Program-made: the position numbers and the translations under genes
Part shown: piece by piece, positions 34,333 through 48,100 of the stretch
Position numbering within the stretch: position 1 is the stretch's first letter
Layout of the letters: every line of letters starts with the position of its first letter
The notes under the pieces: generated by a model
Told to the model about the DNA's origin: nothing
Seen by the model: only the letters and a program-made list of their open reading frames with translations
The model's database searches: none
Assembly (NCBI GenBank): GCA_003254905.1
Contig: QANU01045485.1
Span: 56,824 to 120,823, forward strand
Direction of reading: 5' to 3'
From: Nissolia schottii
Lineage: Eukaryota; Streptophyta; Magnoliopsida; Fabales; Fabaceae
DNA: 64,000 nucleotides

Positions 34333-36853
34333 CAACAGATATAAGACCCTGCTTAGCACATTGTATAGGATAAGATCAGATAATATTAGACATTATAAGA
34401 TAAGGTCTAATAGTATCATATAAATAATATATTGTATGAGGACTAATGTAGCAGAGAGAAAGTTGTCATGTGGCATAGCATTGAAGCTGAAACTGCATGA
34501 TGAGCGTGATGGTTGGTGACCGCCATGACTCCCAGAAAGTTCAGGTTAAGGGCGGTGGGGAAGGTGAAGTAGGGAAACACAGTGGGCGATAGGGTGAAGC
34601 ATTTACAAACGTCAGCAACGAAGCACCAATGTCGAACAACGCGATATCATGTAGAGTTAGATGATTTCATGTAGAGTTAGATGAGAGGATGGATCAAAGG
34701 ATCAGCAAAGAAGTTGGACATAAATAATAACAAAATTCGATGAATTTATTAAAAATGGATAAATTATGTCGCATGTGGTATTTATCCTATAGAGTAAGTG
34801 AGAAACCATCTAAGTTAATAAAATGATTGTAGGATAAAATTGAATAATGTCATGTAATACTATATTATCCGATGTTTTCTCAAACATGTGATAAAATCAA
34901 TTTAGTAGTATTAACTAATACTACCATGCCTAACACGTTGCAACAAACTGGGCCTAAAGAATTTAGGAGAGAATTCACTTGAGTTGTGGTATTGTTAAGT
35001 AGGGGAAGGATTCCACGATCCTCCTTCTTTGAGCACACTAAGTAATCCTGACTATAAATTATAAAAGTGACTCATACTCGTTTAAATTCAGTTATTTAAT
35101 ATGGTAGTAGAACCCTTCAAAACTTTTTTATTTGCAAAACCTTTTGTTCCCTCACTTGCTCGGTTCGTTGCCCCCATTTTCATCCTACTCTCGGTAGTCC
35201 TTCCTTCCTTCATTCACAAATTTTTCATACTTCAACAATCCCTATTCAAAAATAAAAGAGTGCTCTTGTTAAATGCACAATTGCCCAATTTCACATCAAG
35301 TTCCAATTTTTCTAAGGAAAAAATAAAAAAATTCCCAAGCACATGAAAGTGTTGTTCTATTTGTTATTAAATTATTATTATTATTATAACATGAAAGAAA
35401 GATTTCTCCAGTGGAAACCTGATAATTGATTGGATTTGACGATGGCTATTAGGCTTAGGAAGAGCTTGTGTAGATGCATGGTAGGGTGTTAACAAGAGAA
35501 GGTGTGTGTTCTGACATCTTAGTAGCTTCCACTGCATGTACCTTCACCTACTTGTGTTGTTGTTTGTTTATCTCTAAGGATATAGATGGGAAAATTTGCC
35601 ATAGGACGTAACATTCACACAGCTCTGGTTGAGATACGCGAGAAACTTACAATTGCACACCCCACCCCCCGTCGACTTCTTCGTCATCGGATTTCTTTAC
35701 CTTTTCGTTTTGGGCATGAGATCTGTAAATTCCCTCTTTCTATCAATTCGTAGTTTTGAGAATCAGTGAACCACGTCGATCGCCTTCATTCACGACAGCA
35801 TCGTCCTAGCCTCACCCATCGAGTACGCTCATTTGTCAACGTCATTGTCTGACTTCATGGTTGCAAATTACCCCCCCCCCTTCTATGTTCACCTAAGGCA
35901 ACCCCTCTCCTCTCTTTTCATTCTTATTTGCTTCGAGCCTTCAACTTCTATGCCATCCTTCCCCTGTTCACTGTTGTTGTTTTTACAATTTTTCCCCTAT
36001 TGTTGGTCTCTTCTTTGGTAGATGCATGCAAATTCGGTTTATTGTCGAAGGTGGGTTTCCTTGGGCAATTCTATTGTAATGTGTATGGACTTTCGTGTGT
36101 TGAAAGAAGTATATCTTGTTCATAGCTCATAAATCTCAAGCTACAGTCACGGATTGTTAGTTCATGCAATGAAAATTTTATCATTAGGAGTAACGATTTG
36201 AGTAATAGGTGAAGGAATTTTGTGAATATTGTGGAATAAGATTGCTGCAATGTTTAATAGGACGAGGGGCATAGTTATCAAACCCGGCCAGTGGTGAGTG
36301 GTTGACCCGGTCGCACTACTGTGTCACTGGGTCAATTGTTAAACCGAATGTGATTAAATAAATATATTAAATATAACGAAATGATATGAATTATAATCAA
36401 TTTAATACACTTTTGGTACATAATCGATATTATTAGTGAAATATAATTATACAATCATATGGCTAGCCTAGTAGTGAGGTGTGTAACTTCGTTCTCTTGG
36501 AGCCTTGGTTTGGTTCCAGCTTACCAAGTTTATGGAAATTTGAGTTCATTTTATTGTGACTTAAAACTGGTCAGGTCACTCTTTTCTGTATTGTTTAAAA
36601 CTGGCCAGGTCACACCGATCTAGGCACTGATCTGATGACACAACAGGTGGGGGCGTGGTGGCGGGGGTTGCAAATTGGTGGGCAAGAGTGATCAAAGAAG
36701 GGGGAAGAGAGGAATGGGAGTTTTATAAAATTACTATAATAATCTTATTGACCACAATACCCCGTTGTTTTTTAACAAGGTGCATCAAACACCATAACAT
36801 GGCCTTCGCGAGTATGTACATACGTATATGGGTGTGTGCGTATGTGTGTATGT
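34333..36853. other. Intergenic DNA, no gene recognised
   Basis: AT-rich sequence with isolated short open frames (for example 35101-35346 and 35833-36125) that show no family features. A two-unit 19-bp repeat around CATGTAGAGTTAGATGA sits at 34649-34686, and a C run at 35870-35880. Confidence 0.5.
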
Positions 36854-36881
36854 ATATATATATAGAGAGAGAGAGAGAGAG
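36854..36881. repeat. (TA)n(GA)n compound microsatellite
   Basis: A TA run that passes directly into a GA run. Confidence 0.92.
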
Positions 36882-36882
36882 A

Positions 36883-37008
36883 TGTCAGTTTTCACATTCC
36901 TATATTGGCTTCCGCTTGCCAATGAAAGTAACAGCTGTTGTTGGCATGTCAGTTTTCACGTTCCTACATTGGCTTCCGCTTGCCATGAAAGTAACAGCTG
37001 CTGTTGTC
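36883..37008. repeat. Two-copy 64-bp tandem repeat
   Basis: Units start with TGTCAGTTTTCAC at 36883 and 36947. They share CATTGGCTTCCGCTTGCCA-like sequence and differ by a few substitutions and a 1-bp indel. Confidence 0.88.
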
Positions 37009-37444
37009 TTGGCTCAGTCAATATGCCATATAATTTATCCCCCCTACATTCATATACACTGCACCTGTCTCTTTTTGACACATACAATGCACTTGTCTAA
37101 TTGTTAAAAACGGGCAACCACTATATTCATACAAGCTTCAAATTCACAAGCAACGCTCTCATTGGAGGCCATGAATTGCAATAATGAATACAAATACGTT
37201 TCCATTTCATATTTTCACATAAAAGAAGGGGCAAAGGATGAATACATTTGCTATGTGGACCAAATCTACAATGAAAGGGGAAAAGAAAAAGAAAAGGGTG
37301 AGAAAACCCTCCCAAAAAATATTTAGAGGAAAAAGGAAAAAGAAAAACCAAAAAAAGTACCGTATAACAGTGTAACAGCTAAATGAGTGTTACATATTTC
37401 TTGTGTACTCTCTCGACATTTAGCAACAAGAAACGGCTCTACTT

Positions 37445-40400
37445 TCAGACTAATTCCATTAGGAGTGGATCCCCTTCTGCCATGATTCTGATAAGCTTTA
37501 TAAAATCTTGCTCACTTGACACATTCCATGGATGAACAGCAGGGGCTTTGGCCGAATAAAGAGTGGAGGAATTAGCAGGGGGGTTTTGCTTGTAGATTGT
37601 TGCATCAAGCACAGGGTCAAAATTCTGTGGAGAATCCATCGATATGAAGAACATGGGAATCGCAGCCTTCTGATGGATCTCCAGATCGCCCACTAGGCTA
37701 ACAAGCTCCACAAAATCACTGATAAAGCGACGAGGGACATAGAATACCTCAGAGTTGCATAGCACGAGGTTCTTGTCGTTTTCACTTGTTTCCTTGTAAC
37801 TAACTTGGAAGTGAGCTGGCATCATGCTAACAACCTTTTGTACCATGCTTGCTTGCTGTGATAACCAATCTGAGTTGTCGCCATTGGTTAATACAGAAAC
37901 CCAAGACTCGGATACCTGGATCCCAGTGAACTTGTCAGATAGGGAGGGATAGAGAAAGAGAGCGCTCTAATGGTCTTTTAAGAGTTACAGCTATCCTTTC
38001 CAGCAAGAGTGACTACAATTTTTTGATAAAATCGTAGTAAACAAAGACCAATAAAATGAGGATTTGATTTTGATATAAATATAATAAACGTGTAGAACCA
38101 TTTTATATTTTAATCCATCATGTGTTGACACGTGATAAAAAGAATTTGAGTGTGGTAACTTGAGAAGCTGAACTGCTATTCACTTAACAGCATATGATCA
38201 AATGATACAGTAGAACAACTTCACACTAAACAATTCTGACAGAGGCCAACAAACCTTCGGTGATAATTTTATTCAGGGATCATTTTATGAATGGGAAGTA
38301 TCGATCATGCAAAGTTGCAAATAAAATAGTCGTGTACTTTGGGTGAGAGAAAACATTGCAACAGGAATGAATACCTTATTAGTGATCCACAGTTTAGTTT
38401 TGTCCGCTAGTAGTAAGTTCCAGTAATTAAGGATGGTATTATCCTGTAGGAACAAAAATCCTTCTGCACTACTAAATTGATCAAATATTTTTGGCAGGTA
38501 CCTGAAAACATGAGATGAAAATAGAATAAAATTATATCAAGTATGGAAAAGATTAGAAATCTGAACTAAAGTTCTGCTCGAGACTACTAGTCAGGTCAAT
38601 GCACATCACTTCAACAAATAAATGCTAGGCAAAGGATTCACAAAGCATTTCCACATACTAGCGGGGATGTTAACATATTCAAACAAGAATTTCCCCCACT
38701 GTTTTAAATTTTCTGACCTATTCCTAATCAGCACTCTCAAAAATTCCATGCAGTTTCATATTTGAAATAGACTCCCCAGCCAAACACTTGTCAAAATCAT
38801 CCGTATGGTTAACCAAAATATTTATAGATTAATGCTTTACAGAAAAAACATGTAATGCTTCAAATATTACTCTTCCAGAATCTTCACTGGTAGTGACTCG
38901 TACTACATAACATATCCTATGCTGATATTTTAACAAGGTTAAAGTGATGGGAATTGTGTCGTTTCTGCTGTCCAAGCATAGTTCACATTTCACAACAGCC
39001 AAACACATAAGCAATGAGTTTAATTTTGAATCTTTGATGCACTGTCAGTGTAAGTTTTTTACATAGTCATCTGATCATATAATATATGATGATATCAACA
39101 GAAGTATTTGACTCTTGACATCACTATCTTAAATGTCACACATATCGTAGCATATGTTTGGATGTCAATGTAAATATTTTTACACTGATAGTGTATTAAA
39201 ATTAATTCCCATAAGCAATTTATCTGGATGTGGCCAGGCCTCTCATTAATGGGCCATTATAGTTAGAACTTAGAAATGTACATAAAAGAGGATTAGGAGC
39301 AGAGGTATCATTTACGAAATTAAGAGATGAGGGTCTTGGAAGAGAAAGGGATCTCTCGAATATCCCTAACCATTGTATTTTCATAGCAAATAATACAGTT
39401 TCTTGAATCAGGTCTAACAGGAACAGTACACTACAACTACTTGATATGGTTTTATTTTATTCTTACATGAACTTTAGTTTTTCTATTGCCCATGAAAACG
39501 TTGACCCCAAATATAACCTCCTTGCTCCTTACTTTTAAACTTAAAATTATACATCTCATGTAATTTGTGGAAAGCCAATATTAAGTTGTGGAATATATTC
39601 CGATAAGATTACGACAAAGCAAGTTAGTCATAAAATAATAACCATATTAAGTAACGGTATGGAAAAATGCAAATATAACTTGACTTACTTGTATGCTTGA
39701 TCCAAGTGGCCCTCCTGTACGACAAGATCTGTGTCCTTCTTTTCTGACAAAATAACAACAGTTCTGAATATTCTCCCATAAAGCAACCGCCATTCAAGAG
39801 CTGTACGTTCCACAGGCCCACTGCAATATAAGATGAGCACAACATTCCCAAAAGTTTTCCTCCATCGGATTAACTTTGCAATCTCATAATTCACAGTTCC
39901 TGTCTCTTCAACCCCAAGATGAACAGACGGCAACTTCTGTGGGATAAATTCCCTCCGATCACCATGACCAATATTTGCTCTAGGACGTCCAAGCTCCAAC
40001 GACATCAATCTTGGCTGCTGATAGCCAACAGCTAGCAAGTCCTGTAGCCAAGCAGCGGTAAGTTTCACATCCTGCTCAGTCCAAAAGCCCTCCTCGGCCA
40101 TTGCATAGCTTAACTCCAAAACCTTTTCAAACAATCTATGCTTATCCGATCTCCACGAAACCAAGTACTTGATCAAACGACCAACATTGACATGAAGATC
40201 TTTCTCTTCTGAAAATGGATAGGCCTCAACCCTGTCGTATCTATGGACAGTAGGGGGATAAACCACAACATAACCACCAAGTTCCCAGAGAAGCCTCTGT
40301 CCCCAGTAACCTCTCAACACATCAGAAGCCATAGTGCTAACTGACACCGGAAGCATCAAAGCCCAAAACGCAGGCGAATGGTACATTGTATTAAAAGAAT

Positions 40401-41406
40401 TAACAGGCACCATCGTACCCTGCGGCAGCGCCACCTTCGGGGCATGCTCATCGAATCTAATGTCAAAGGCTTCTAATCCAGACTTTCTGGTAAAATAAAA
40501 CACCGAATCTACATCCGGGAGCCCGTTAGAAATCCCCTGCTGTATAAACTGCTTCCCACCAAACACTTCAGTGTAAAACTCCTCGCGCCCAATTTCACCC
40601 ACATTCTCCAAAGGAAGCCCTCTAGGCCAAACCGAACGCTGCCCGAAGTGAACATAAGGGTTCACGACGGTTCGATTAGGGTTGTCATGACTGTATTGCA
40701 ACAAAACCTCTTGCCTAGCATCCTCACCAACCAACTCCACATCAAAATGCTTACCCAAATCCCCATCAATCACTTCCCCTCTATCATCGGCATCAAAGAT
40801 CTTCTTAGCACCATGCTGAATCGCAAACAAATACCCAACATTTTTCCTAACATACGAATCATAAGGAAGGAAATCAACAACCCTAAACCCCAAATTGGCT
40901 TGCATTTCCAACGACAAATAGATCGCACCTTTCAAGCTCCAATCCAACGGCGTCCTCGAACCGCCGATCGCCAGGACCTGCCATCCCTTGACCTTCACGA
41001 GCTTGCGGAGCGAATCGGACGGGTAGCCCGACACCGACACCACGATCCACCGCTCCGACCGGAAACTCGCGAACTTCGAGGCCTTGTCAGAAATCGGTGC
41101 TATGGAGCTCCATTCGACGCGCGGGAGCGCGATCTTCTCGTGGTCCTCGACCTGCTTCTCGAAGCAGAGGAGCGCGGCGGTGTTCCCGAAGTTGTTGCCG
41201 AGGAAGAAGACGGCGGCGACGGTGGCGGCGAGGGCAACGGCGACGACGATCTTGCAGAGGTTGTCGGACACCCATACGGAGAAGTCGAGGCTCTTGGTCT
41301 CGGCGAAGCGGTTGGTGGGAAGAGTGGCGTTTGCGTTCGCGTTTGGGATTCTCGATTTGGGTTTGGGGTTTTGGGATTTGGGAGTTGAACGCTCTTGGAC
41401 CAACAT
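37445..41406 (-). CDS. STL: STELLO-type Golgi glycosyltransferase-like protein (DUF288), 3 exons
   Basis: STELLO proteins are Golgi membrane proteins with a glycosyltransferase-like domain that promote assembly and export of cellulose synthase complexes. Exons on the minus strand: 41406-39689, 38501-38375 and 37915-37445. Both introns are GT-AG and the join keeps frame, giving 771 aa, the Arabidopsis STELLO length. I chose the ATG at 41406 (MLVQERSTPK) because family members start this way; the frame is open further upstream. A single membrane helix spans residues 50-70 after a short basic, Pro-rich N-terminus (type II topology). The luminal domain has IFDADDRGEVIDGDLG, with the metal-binding-like DADD at residues 205-208, then HFGQRSVWPRGLPLENVG and GYWGQRLLWELGGYV. 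The protein ends AEGDPLLMELV. STELLO1 or STELLO2 orthology cannot be settled here. Confidence 0.96.
39040..39193. mobile_element. MITE in STELLO intron 1
   Basis: Terminal inverted repeats: left CACTGTCAGTGTAAGTTTTT, right the reverse complement of CACTATCAGTGTAAAAATAT. About 154 bp, non-coding. Elements with this end sequence are common in legumes as far as I recall. It lies within the 1.2-kb intron 38502-39688. Confidence 0.75.
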
Positions 41407-41482
41407 TTGAGTTGCAAGGTGTTGAAACTCTGAGTCTTGTTTACTGTTCTTAGAGAGCTTGACTTCGACGCGAATCAGTTTT

Positions 41483-41483
41483 N
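41483..41483. other. Ambiguous base N in the STELLO 5' region
   Basis: An isolated N 77 bp upstream of the chosen start codon. No duplication surrounds it, so it may be a simple uncalled base. Confidence 0.8.
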
Positions 41484-42221
41484 ACCGTCTTCTCTTCCTC
41501 CTCCACAAACTGAAACCAAAGCAAAGCAAAATCAATGTCGCTTTCTTTTTCGGGTTTTCTTTCTTCTCTTTCGGGCAACCACTCTGAACTGCCAACTACC
41601 GCTGCGGTTGCCGACAGGTGTATGGATGAGTGTGTCGGTTGCTTAGGCTTGAATGCAACTGCAACTAGTTTGGTGTGGTGGAATCTTCGTCTTGTTCTCT
41701 GACATCTTTATTTTTGTTTTTCTTATTTTAATTTTAAATTTTTTGGCGTATAACATGGGGTTGGGTGTTGGAGAATGGACTCATTAGGTAGGACCTCACA
41801 TTATTGGATTAATTGCAATTATTGTATGATTTCATTTTGATGGGCACATCGATATTCGATCATATACTATTTGCATTCTTCTTGTAGGCCATCTGCTGTT
41901 CGTGGAATCTGTCGATACTTTTGGGAATTTGAGTTTGACAATGGCATTTTCATGCGTTTGGTTCATGGAATAAAAAACATTTTGAGAAAATTACATTTTG
42001 AGAAAAGATTCTGTGAATCACACGGGACTTTAAGGTAACCATATATTTGTTAGATTAGCAAACGCCTGAGCCACTGGAATTGGTGTAGAGTTTTGGGTAA
42101 CATGTATGAGATTTTGGATTTCAACCTCATTGCCATTAATGTAATTTTTAATTTATAAAAAAGATGAGTAATTTTACATGTATATCAAAAAAGAATTCAT
42201 CAAGTGTTAATATTACAGATG

Positions 42222-42800
42222 TGTGAACAAACATTTCATAAACAAATAAGCAAACATTTCAAAACCGTCATGGTGTATTAAACGTCGAAAAGTAATTGTC
42301 GCGCTTTTTTTCATGCCCTTACTCACACTCTAAAACACATTCAACCAACTGAACAAATGTTAAAGAACAAATAAATAAAAATTATAAAACACAAAAAAAT
42401 AAAATAAAATGAGACCTCAGGTAATCTAAATAGCGAAGACATTCTCTCATGCTCTCTCACTCACTTTCTCATCAACAAACATTACACCACCAATAAACAA
42501 ATATTACAACATTTTAAAATAAACATTACGAAACTCATAAACAAGCATTGCAACATACATAAACAAACACTGCACACATATGAACAAAAATTACACCACA
42601 CAAAAATGAAGACATAAAAAATCGTCACGTCACTCATAAAAAAATATTATACCATACACAAACAAACATTTCATCATATTGAAATATCACACCGCAGAGA
42701 AACAAACATTACAAAACTCATAAACAAACATTACATCACATATAAACGAATAAATAAACAAACATTACAACACAAGTAAACAAGCATTACACCACGCATA
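42222..42800. repeat. Loose tandem repeat of ACAAACATTACA words
   Basis: More than fifteen occurrences of AACAAACATT/ACATTACA at irregular spacing of 15-40 bp. It reads as TGTTTGT on the other strand. No ends resembling a known transposon were found. Confidence 0.7.
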
Positions 42801-43299
42801 AACATTACAAAATCTATAGAACAACATGGATCCAAGAAGAATACTTTTATTTATACTTTCCATAACGTCTTAAAAAGGAAAAAAAAATAAAGATGGACCG
42901 CAAAAATGGTGGGAATGAATAAAGAAACAAGAAACTAAAACAAATTAAAGAACAAGAAAAAAGAAAAAGGAGAAGAAGAAAACAACAGAGTGGAAAAAAA
43001 ATAACAGTTGTAGGTGTAATAATTGAACAAAAATAAAAGGAGAGTGTATTGTTGCAATGAAAAAACGAAAAAAGAAGAAGGATGGGAGAAGGAGAACAAC
43101 ATAGGTGAGATAGAGTGGGTGGAGGAGAGAGAAAATTAATTTTTATTGCTGGTGGATACTTGGTGAATATTTTTTTGATATACACAAAGCATTTCTCAAG
43201 AAAAAAAACATTTAACTTTCTTATTCATTAATTTAAAATCTCAGGTCTATGCCTATGTTTCTTAATCTTTGGACCAGTTTACTTTGCTAAACTGGCGAT

Positions 43300-44427
43300 G
43301 GCTTGTCATGTGTGACGTGCCATGAGAGGGGATTCCCTATTACATAACTACGTATTTTTCCTTCAAGGTGCACTGAGCGCTTATCGGCCGAAACCTTCTT
43401 AAGAAACTTTCTTGTTCCCTAGGGTCAGTTATGGTCTTTGGTTAACTTAGGCATTACATTTCTAGTGATCTACGGTTGCCCTACGGACCTAGTGGCAACC
43501 AAGTCCTCGTGATGCTAGAAAATAGAGTTAGGATCCATAACACATGCTGCATACATACACAGATAAGGAAAACATAACGTTGGGGATTTGATACTCTGAG
43601 TCATTCGAATGATACTCCAGGGATCATTCGAATGGCAACCCAGGGGGTCATTCGAATGTCAAAGGAATGGCCCCTAGATTAGTTCTTGAAATGAGTCATT
43701 CGGATGACCCTAGGTGGGTTATTCGAATTACATAGGCCCTGCACTCTCAGTTTCATCAAAAATGAATTGTTCATTCGAATGATTAGTTCAAGTCAATCGA
43801 ATGAATGGCACTTAGAAAATTGTCATTAAAAATTTTAGGTGTTCATTCGAATGACCCAAGGTCTGGTCATTAGAATGACTCCTTTTTGGCTCAGTTTTAA
43901 AAGGATTTTCTTATGGTTCATTCGAATGACGCGCATGGCTCTGGTCATTCCACTGTCAACAGACCTGTAACAACATTTTCATTTTCCTTTCTCAAATCCA
44001 TGGCTCCTCACCCATTTTGATCATTCAGTTTCTAGATTCTTAACAACCATAACATACATCCATCATACACAAAGCCTATTTTAAACATTTATCGTATATA
44101 TTTTTTCACAAACACACACATGCACATATAAAACCATCAATAGATGGTTTTGGAGCAAGGTTTACCCACTTTCTTTGGGAATGATGGGTGGAAGGACTTT
44201 GAGGAGAGTTCCTCGAGTTACTTGGAGTTCCAAGCTGCTGATTGTCCTCTCCAAAGGGAGTGTTTGAAGGTGAGGGTGAGTATGTGTGGGGGTGTGTGTT
44301 TGAGATTTAGAGAGTGATGGAGGAAAAGGGAAACAGAGAAAATTGAGAGGAAAAGGTAGTAGAGAGGGGCTTCGGTGAGGAAGAAGTGAGGAGGATTTGT
44401 GGGAATTAAATGGGAGAGGGTGATGAT
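43300..44427 (-). mobile_element. Outer LTR-like sequence E, left part
   Basis: Diverged minus-strand LTR-like sequence that is interrupted at 44427 by element D and resumes at 53615. It carries many copies of the palindromic word TCATTCGAATGA (43600-43960), a word shared with the forward LTRs nested inside. The left terminus was not located. The right terminus is GAGATGTTACA, ending at 54103. Confidence 0.55.
44423..44427. other. Target-site duplication ATGAT (left of D)
   Basis: Equal to 53610-53614. It defines where element D entered element E. Confidence 0.8.
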
Positions 44428-45192
44428 TGTAACACCCATAGCTACCTGCCTACACTTAAGTCGTATCCAATGCTCACTAGGTTGTTAAGTAATTGGTGGG
44501 AATACTTATAGTCCTTCATTACATTCGAAAATACTTGGTTAAGAAAAATATGGACCATTTTTAAACTTTTTACGCTTGTGATTCATTATTAAAGTAGGAG
44601 CCACGCGTGAACAAGTCATATATAATACAAGCGATACTTAAGCTTACGGATATTAAGCAGTCACAGTATAATCAAATAGATATGCAAACATATGGTCCAA
44701 TGCACGCATTTACAACAATCCACATAATGTTATAATAATTTACACATACATAGCATATATATCACAATACATAGTTCTTTTTTTTTTCAAAAAAAGATCC
44801 GCACAACTATACTAGCTTTCCTTCACGGCCTTGAAGTATTGCTTCCTAGGTAGTGGTGGCTTGTACTGCGTCCTTCACAGCTCTTCTTGCTGCTCATTAT
44901 AGCTCTCGTCTGCCCCTGGAATCATGAGTGAGTGGGGGTGAGAACGTTCGTCCTTAGTGGGGGTACCTTAGCATAGGGTTTACTTCTTTATCTCACTTAT
45001 GAACCATGCCACTCAGGAGATCTCTACGTGTTCATGCATACTACATTCCTACTGATTATTATCATTCTTCCTATTCCTGAGTAGCTTTATCTATTTCACT
45101 ATGTGATGGGGGATCTTTAGTCTTTCCTTATTTAGGTTCTCACGCTTATTAACTTTATGTTTACATAGGCTGTCTCGAGCGTTCTCTTGACG

Positions 45193-45197
45193 GTACT
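45193..45197. other. Target-site duplication GTACT (left of B)
   Basis: Matches 49384-49388. The D sequence is collinear across the two sites when B is removed. Confidence 0.8.
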
Positions 45198-48100
45198 TAT
45201 AACATCCCGAATTTTTTCCCTTATGAAGATTTCGCAAAATCCCGATTTTTGTCTAATTAAAAGCATATTAAAGAAAATTATTTGGACTGGAAAAATTATT
45301 TAAGGTTTATTTATTTCAAACGCCAGTCGAAATGGTTGTTTCGTGATCTCGTGCGAAGCCAGAAGGTCTATACCAATTTTTGGCAAAATCTGAAATTCTG
45401 TCAGGTGCCAAAGGGATCCGTAAAATATACACTTACGGAGATAAATTCTCGAATACCTTTCCTCGGCATACTATCCTGACCAGGAAAATTCGTAGATCAC
45501 GGATATGTGTTCAGAATATTTTTAGGATATTCGTATACAAGTGAATAACGACCAAACTGATCAAACGTGATCGAAACTGGATAGGGGGTCCTGATATTTT
45601 AGATATTCATATAAAATAATATATGTATATATATATATATAAATAATAAAAACCCATCGGGGGGACCACGGCTATAAATGGCCCACCATAGTCAGAAGCA
45701 ATTGCTTCACTTTTTACACGGTTTCCAAAATTTTGGCCTCGTTCGTGCACATCGCGATTACGCTGCTGAACTCCAGAAAAATTCTGGGAGAACACCATTG
45801 TGAAGGGAATATTACCCATATCAACTCTACGAATCAGAATTTGCATTAGAAGTGGGTAACCCTAAGCCCACTATCTATGTGGTTCTTTATGTGATTTTAT
45901 ATATGTATGTATGTGTATCTGATTTGGAAAATACTATGTGGAAAATATATAGACTAAGCTATGAAAATGGTTTTTGGTAGTTTCAATGTTAGAAAAACAT
46001 AACTGTACCTGTTGGATCATATGGAAAAGGGAAATGGGGTTATGGGAGAAAGAGCTCTGGAATGATGTGAAAAATCCCGCTGTGAATGAAATTACAATGT
46101 AGTCATTCGAATGACCCCCATAGTCATTCAAACGAAAGTGAATTTTAAAGATTTATTCGAATGACCAAACCCTAGTCATTCGAGTGAAAGAAATTTTAGG
46201 GATTTATTCGAATGACCAAACCCTAGTCATTCACTCAATTTTCAAAAACAGGGAGATAAGTTTTCAAGGCATTCGAATGACTAAGCTTTGTCATTTGAAT
46301 GATCACTGAAGAACTTGGGTTTTGAGCTTTTCTATGTGTTCTAACAAGTACAAACACGTGTACCATTGTATATGAAAGCATGCATCATGAGGAATCGGCC
46401 ATCGTACGACTTAGGATAACCTTAGATAACTAGAAGTCGTCACTTAACGTTTAAAAAGATCATAACTGAACCATAGGGAACAAGGATATGTTAAGGAGGT
46501 TTCGGCCACATAGGACTCGGGAGACCTTAAATAAAGTACGTAGTTATATGATTAGGATTATCCCTTCTCTTGGCACGCCCCACGGACAAGCCCCTCACCA
46601 ATTCAGCAAGATGGATTGGTTAAAGACAGAACGCAGGCACAGGCCTGACTACAATACCACACGCACAGGCCTGAGTTTATGAATGCAGGCACAGGCCTGA
46701 CTATGAAGGCGTAGGCCTTAATATGATGAATGATGGGCACAGACCTGGTTAAAGAATGGATCCATTCAATGAATGAATAAAGAAACGCGAGGTCAAGTCA
46801 CAGGGCTGACCTGGTCGAGTTACAGGGCCAACCCACGTGTCCACACCTGATCGAGTCACAGGGCTGATCCCTTGCCATCCTCTCAGTTGGGTGGTTGTAC
46901 CTATCATTGCTCGATGTTTTCTGCCTATGAGCTTTATGTGGCTAGCTACCACACCGGTCAAGAGCGCTGTCGGGTCGTCAGCGATAGGGAACACAAGGAG
47001 GTTGTAGCCGCGACCACGATTACAAAGGTGAAAGGACTAAGAAGGACGCAACCACAGGACGTGTAAGAAAACCCCAGATCCCCCTCATGCATGAGATATA
47101 TGTATGGATGAATGTATGTATGTACGTAAATATGTATGTAAACAACTATGCATTAATTNAACCACACATTTTTAGTATGCAATGTTCAATTATAGAATAA
47201 CAAAATAGGGTACAAAATACATTTATCAGGGGGCCACGGCTATAAATGCCCCCCATAGTCAGAAGCAATTGCTTCACTTTTTACACAGTTTCCAAAATTT
47301 CGGTCCCGTTCGTGCACATCGCAGTTACGCTGCTGGACTCCAAAAAAATTCTGGGAGCACACCATTGTGGAGGGAATATTACCCACAACCCTAAGCCCAT
47401 TGTCTATGTGATTTTATATATGTATGTATGTGTATCTAATTTGGAAAATACTATGTGGAAAATATATAGACTAAGCTATGAAAGTGGTTTTTAGTAGTTT
47501 CAATGTTAGAAAAACATAACTGTACCTGTAAGATCATATGGAAAAGGGAAATGAGGTTATGGGAGAAAGAACTCTGGAATGATGTGAAAAATCCTACTGT
47601 GAATGAATTTATAATGTAGTCATCCGTAGTCATTCGAATGAAAGAGAATTTTAAAGATTTATTCGAATGACGGGACCCTAGTCATTCAAATGAAAGAAAT
47701 TTTAGGGATTCATTCGAATGACCAAACCTTAGTCATTCGAATGACACTCAATTTTCAGAAACAGGGATATAAGTGTTCAAGGCATTCGAATGACTGAGCT
47801 TTGTCATTCGAATGACCACTGAAGAACTTGGGTTTTGAGCTTTTCTATATGTTCCAACACGTACAGACGCGTGTACCATTGTATATGAAAGCATGCATCA
47901 CGAGGAATCGATCGTCGTACGACTTAGGACGACTGTAGATAACTAGAAGCCGTCACTTAACGTTTAAAAAGATTATGACTGAACCATAGGGAAAAAGGAT
48001 ATGTTAAGGAGGTTTCGGCCACATAGGGCTCGGAAGACCTTAAATAAAGTAAGTAGTTATATGATTAGGATTATCCATTCTCTTGGCACGTTCCACAGGC

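Larger units (their letters stand above)
41407..43239. other. STELLO upstream region and repeat-rich intergenic DNA
   Basis: 41407-41700 should hold the STELLO leader and promoter; it includes the ambiguous base at 41483. From about 42220 to 42800 the sequence is dominated by AAACAAACATTACA words in loose tandem. It is followed by purine-rich sequence to 43140 that produces a Phe/Ser-rich frame on the opposite strand. I see no gene. Confidence 0.55.

Noticed and set aside
35101-36125. Hydrophobic small open frames
   Set aside because: No splice context, conserved motif or codon bias. They look like chance frames in AT- and CT-rich DNA.
40648-41453. Several + strand open frames over STELLO exon 1
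   Set aside because: Antisense shadows of the GC-rich STELLO coding sequence, with low-complexity Arg/Ser composition.
41407-41595. In-frame upstream extension of STELLO with another ATG at 41595
   Set aside because: It runs across an ambiguous base, and its Lys/Arg-rich translation has no family support. Family members start MLVQ, which is the ATG at 41406.
42847-43185. Phe/Ser/Leu-rich minus-strand open frame that looks like a membrane protein
   Set aside because: Arises from a purine-rich low-complexity tract, with no family pattern or exon structure.
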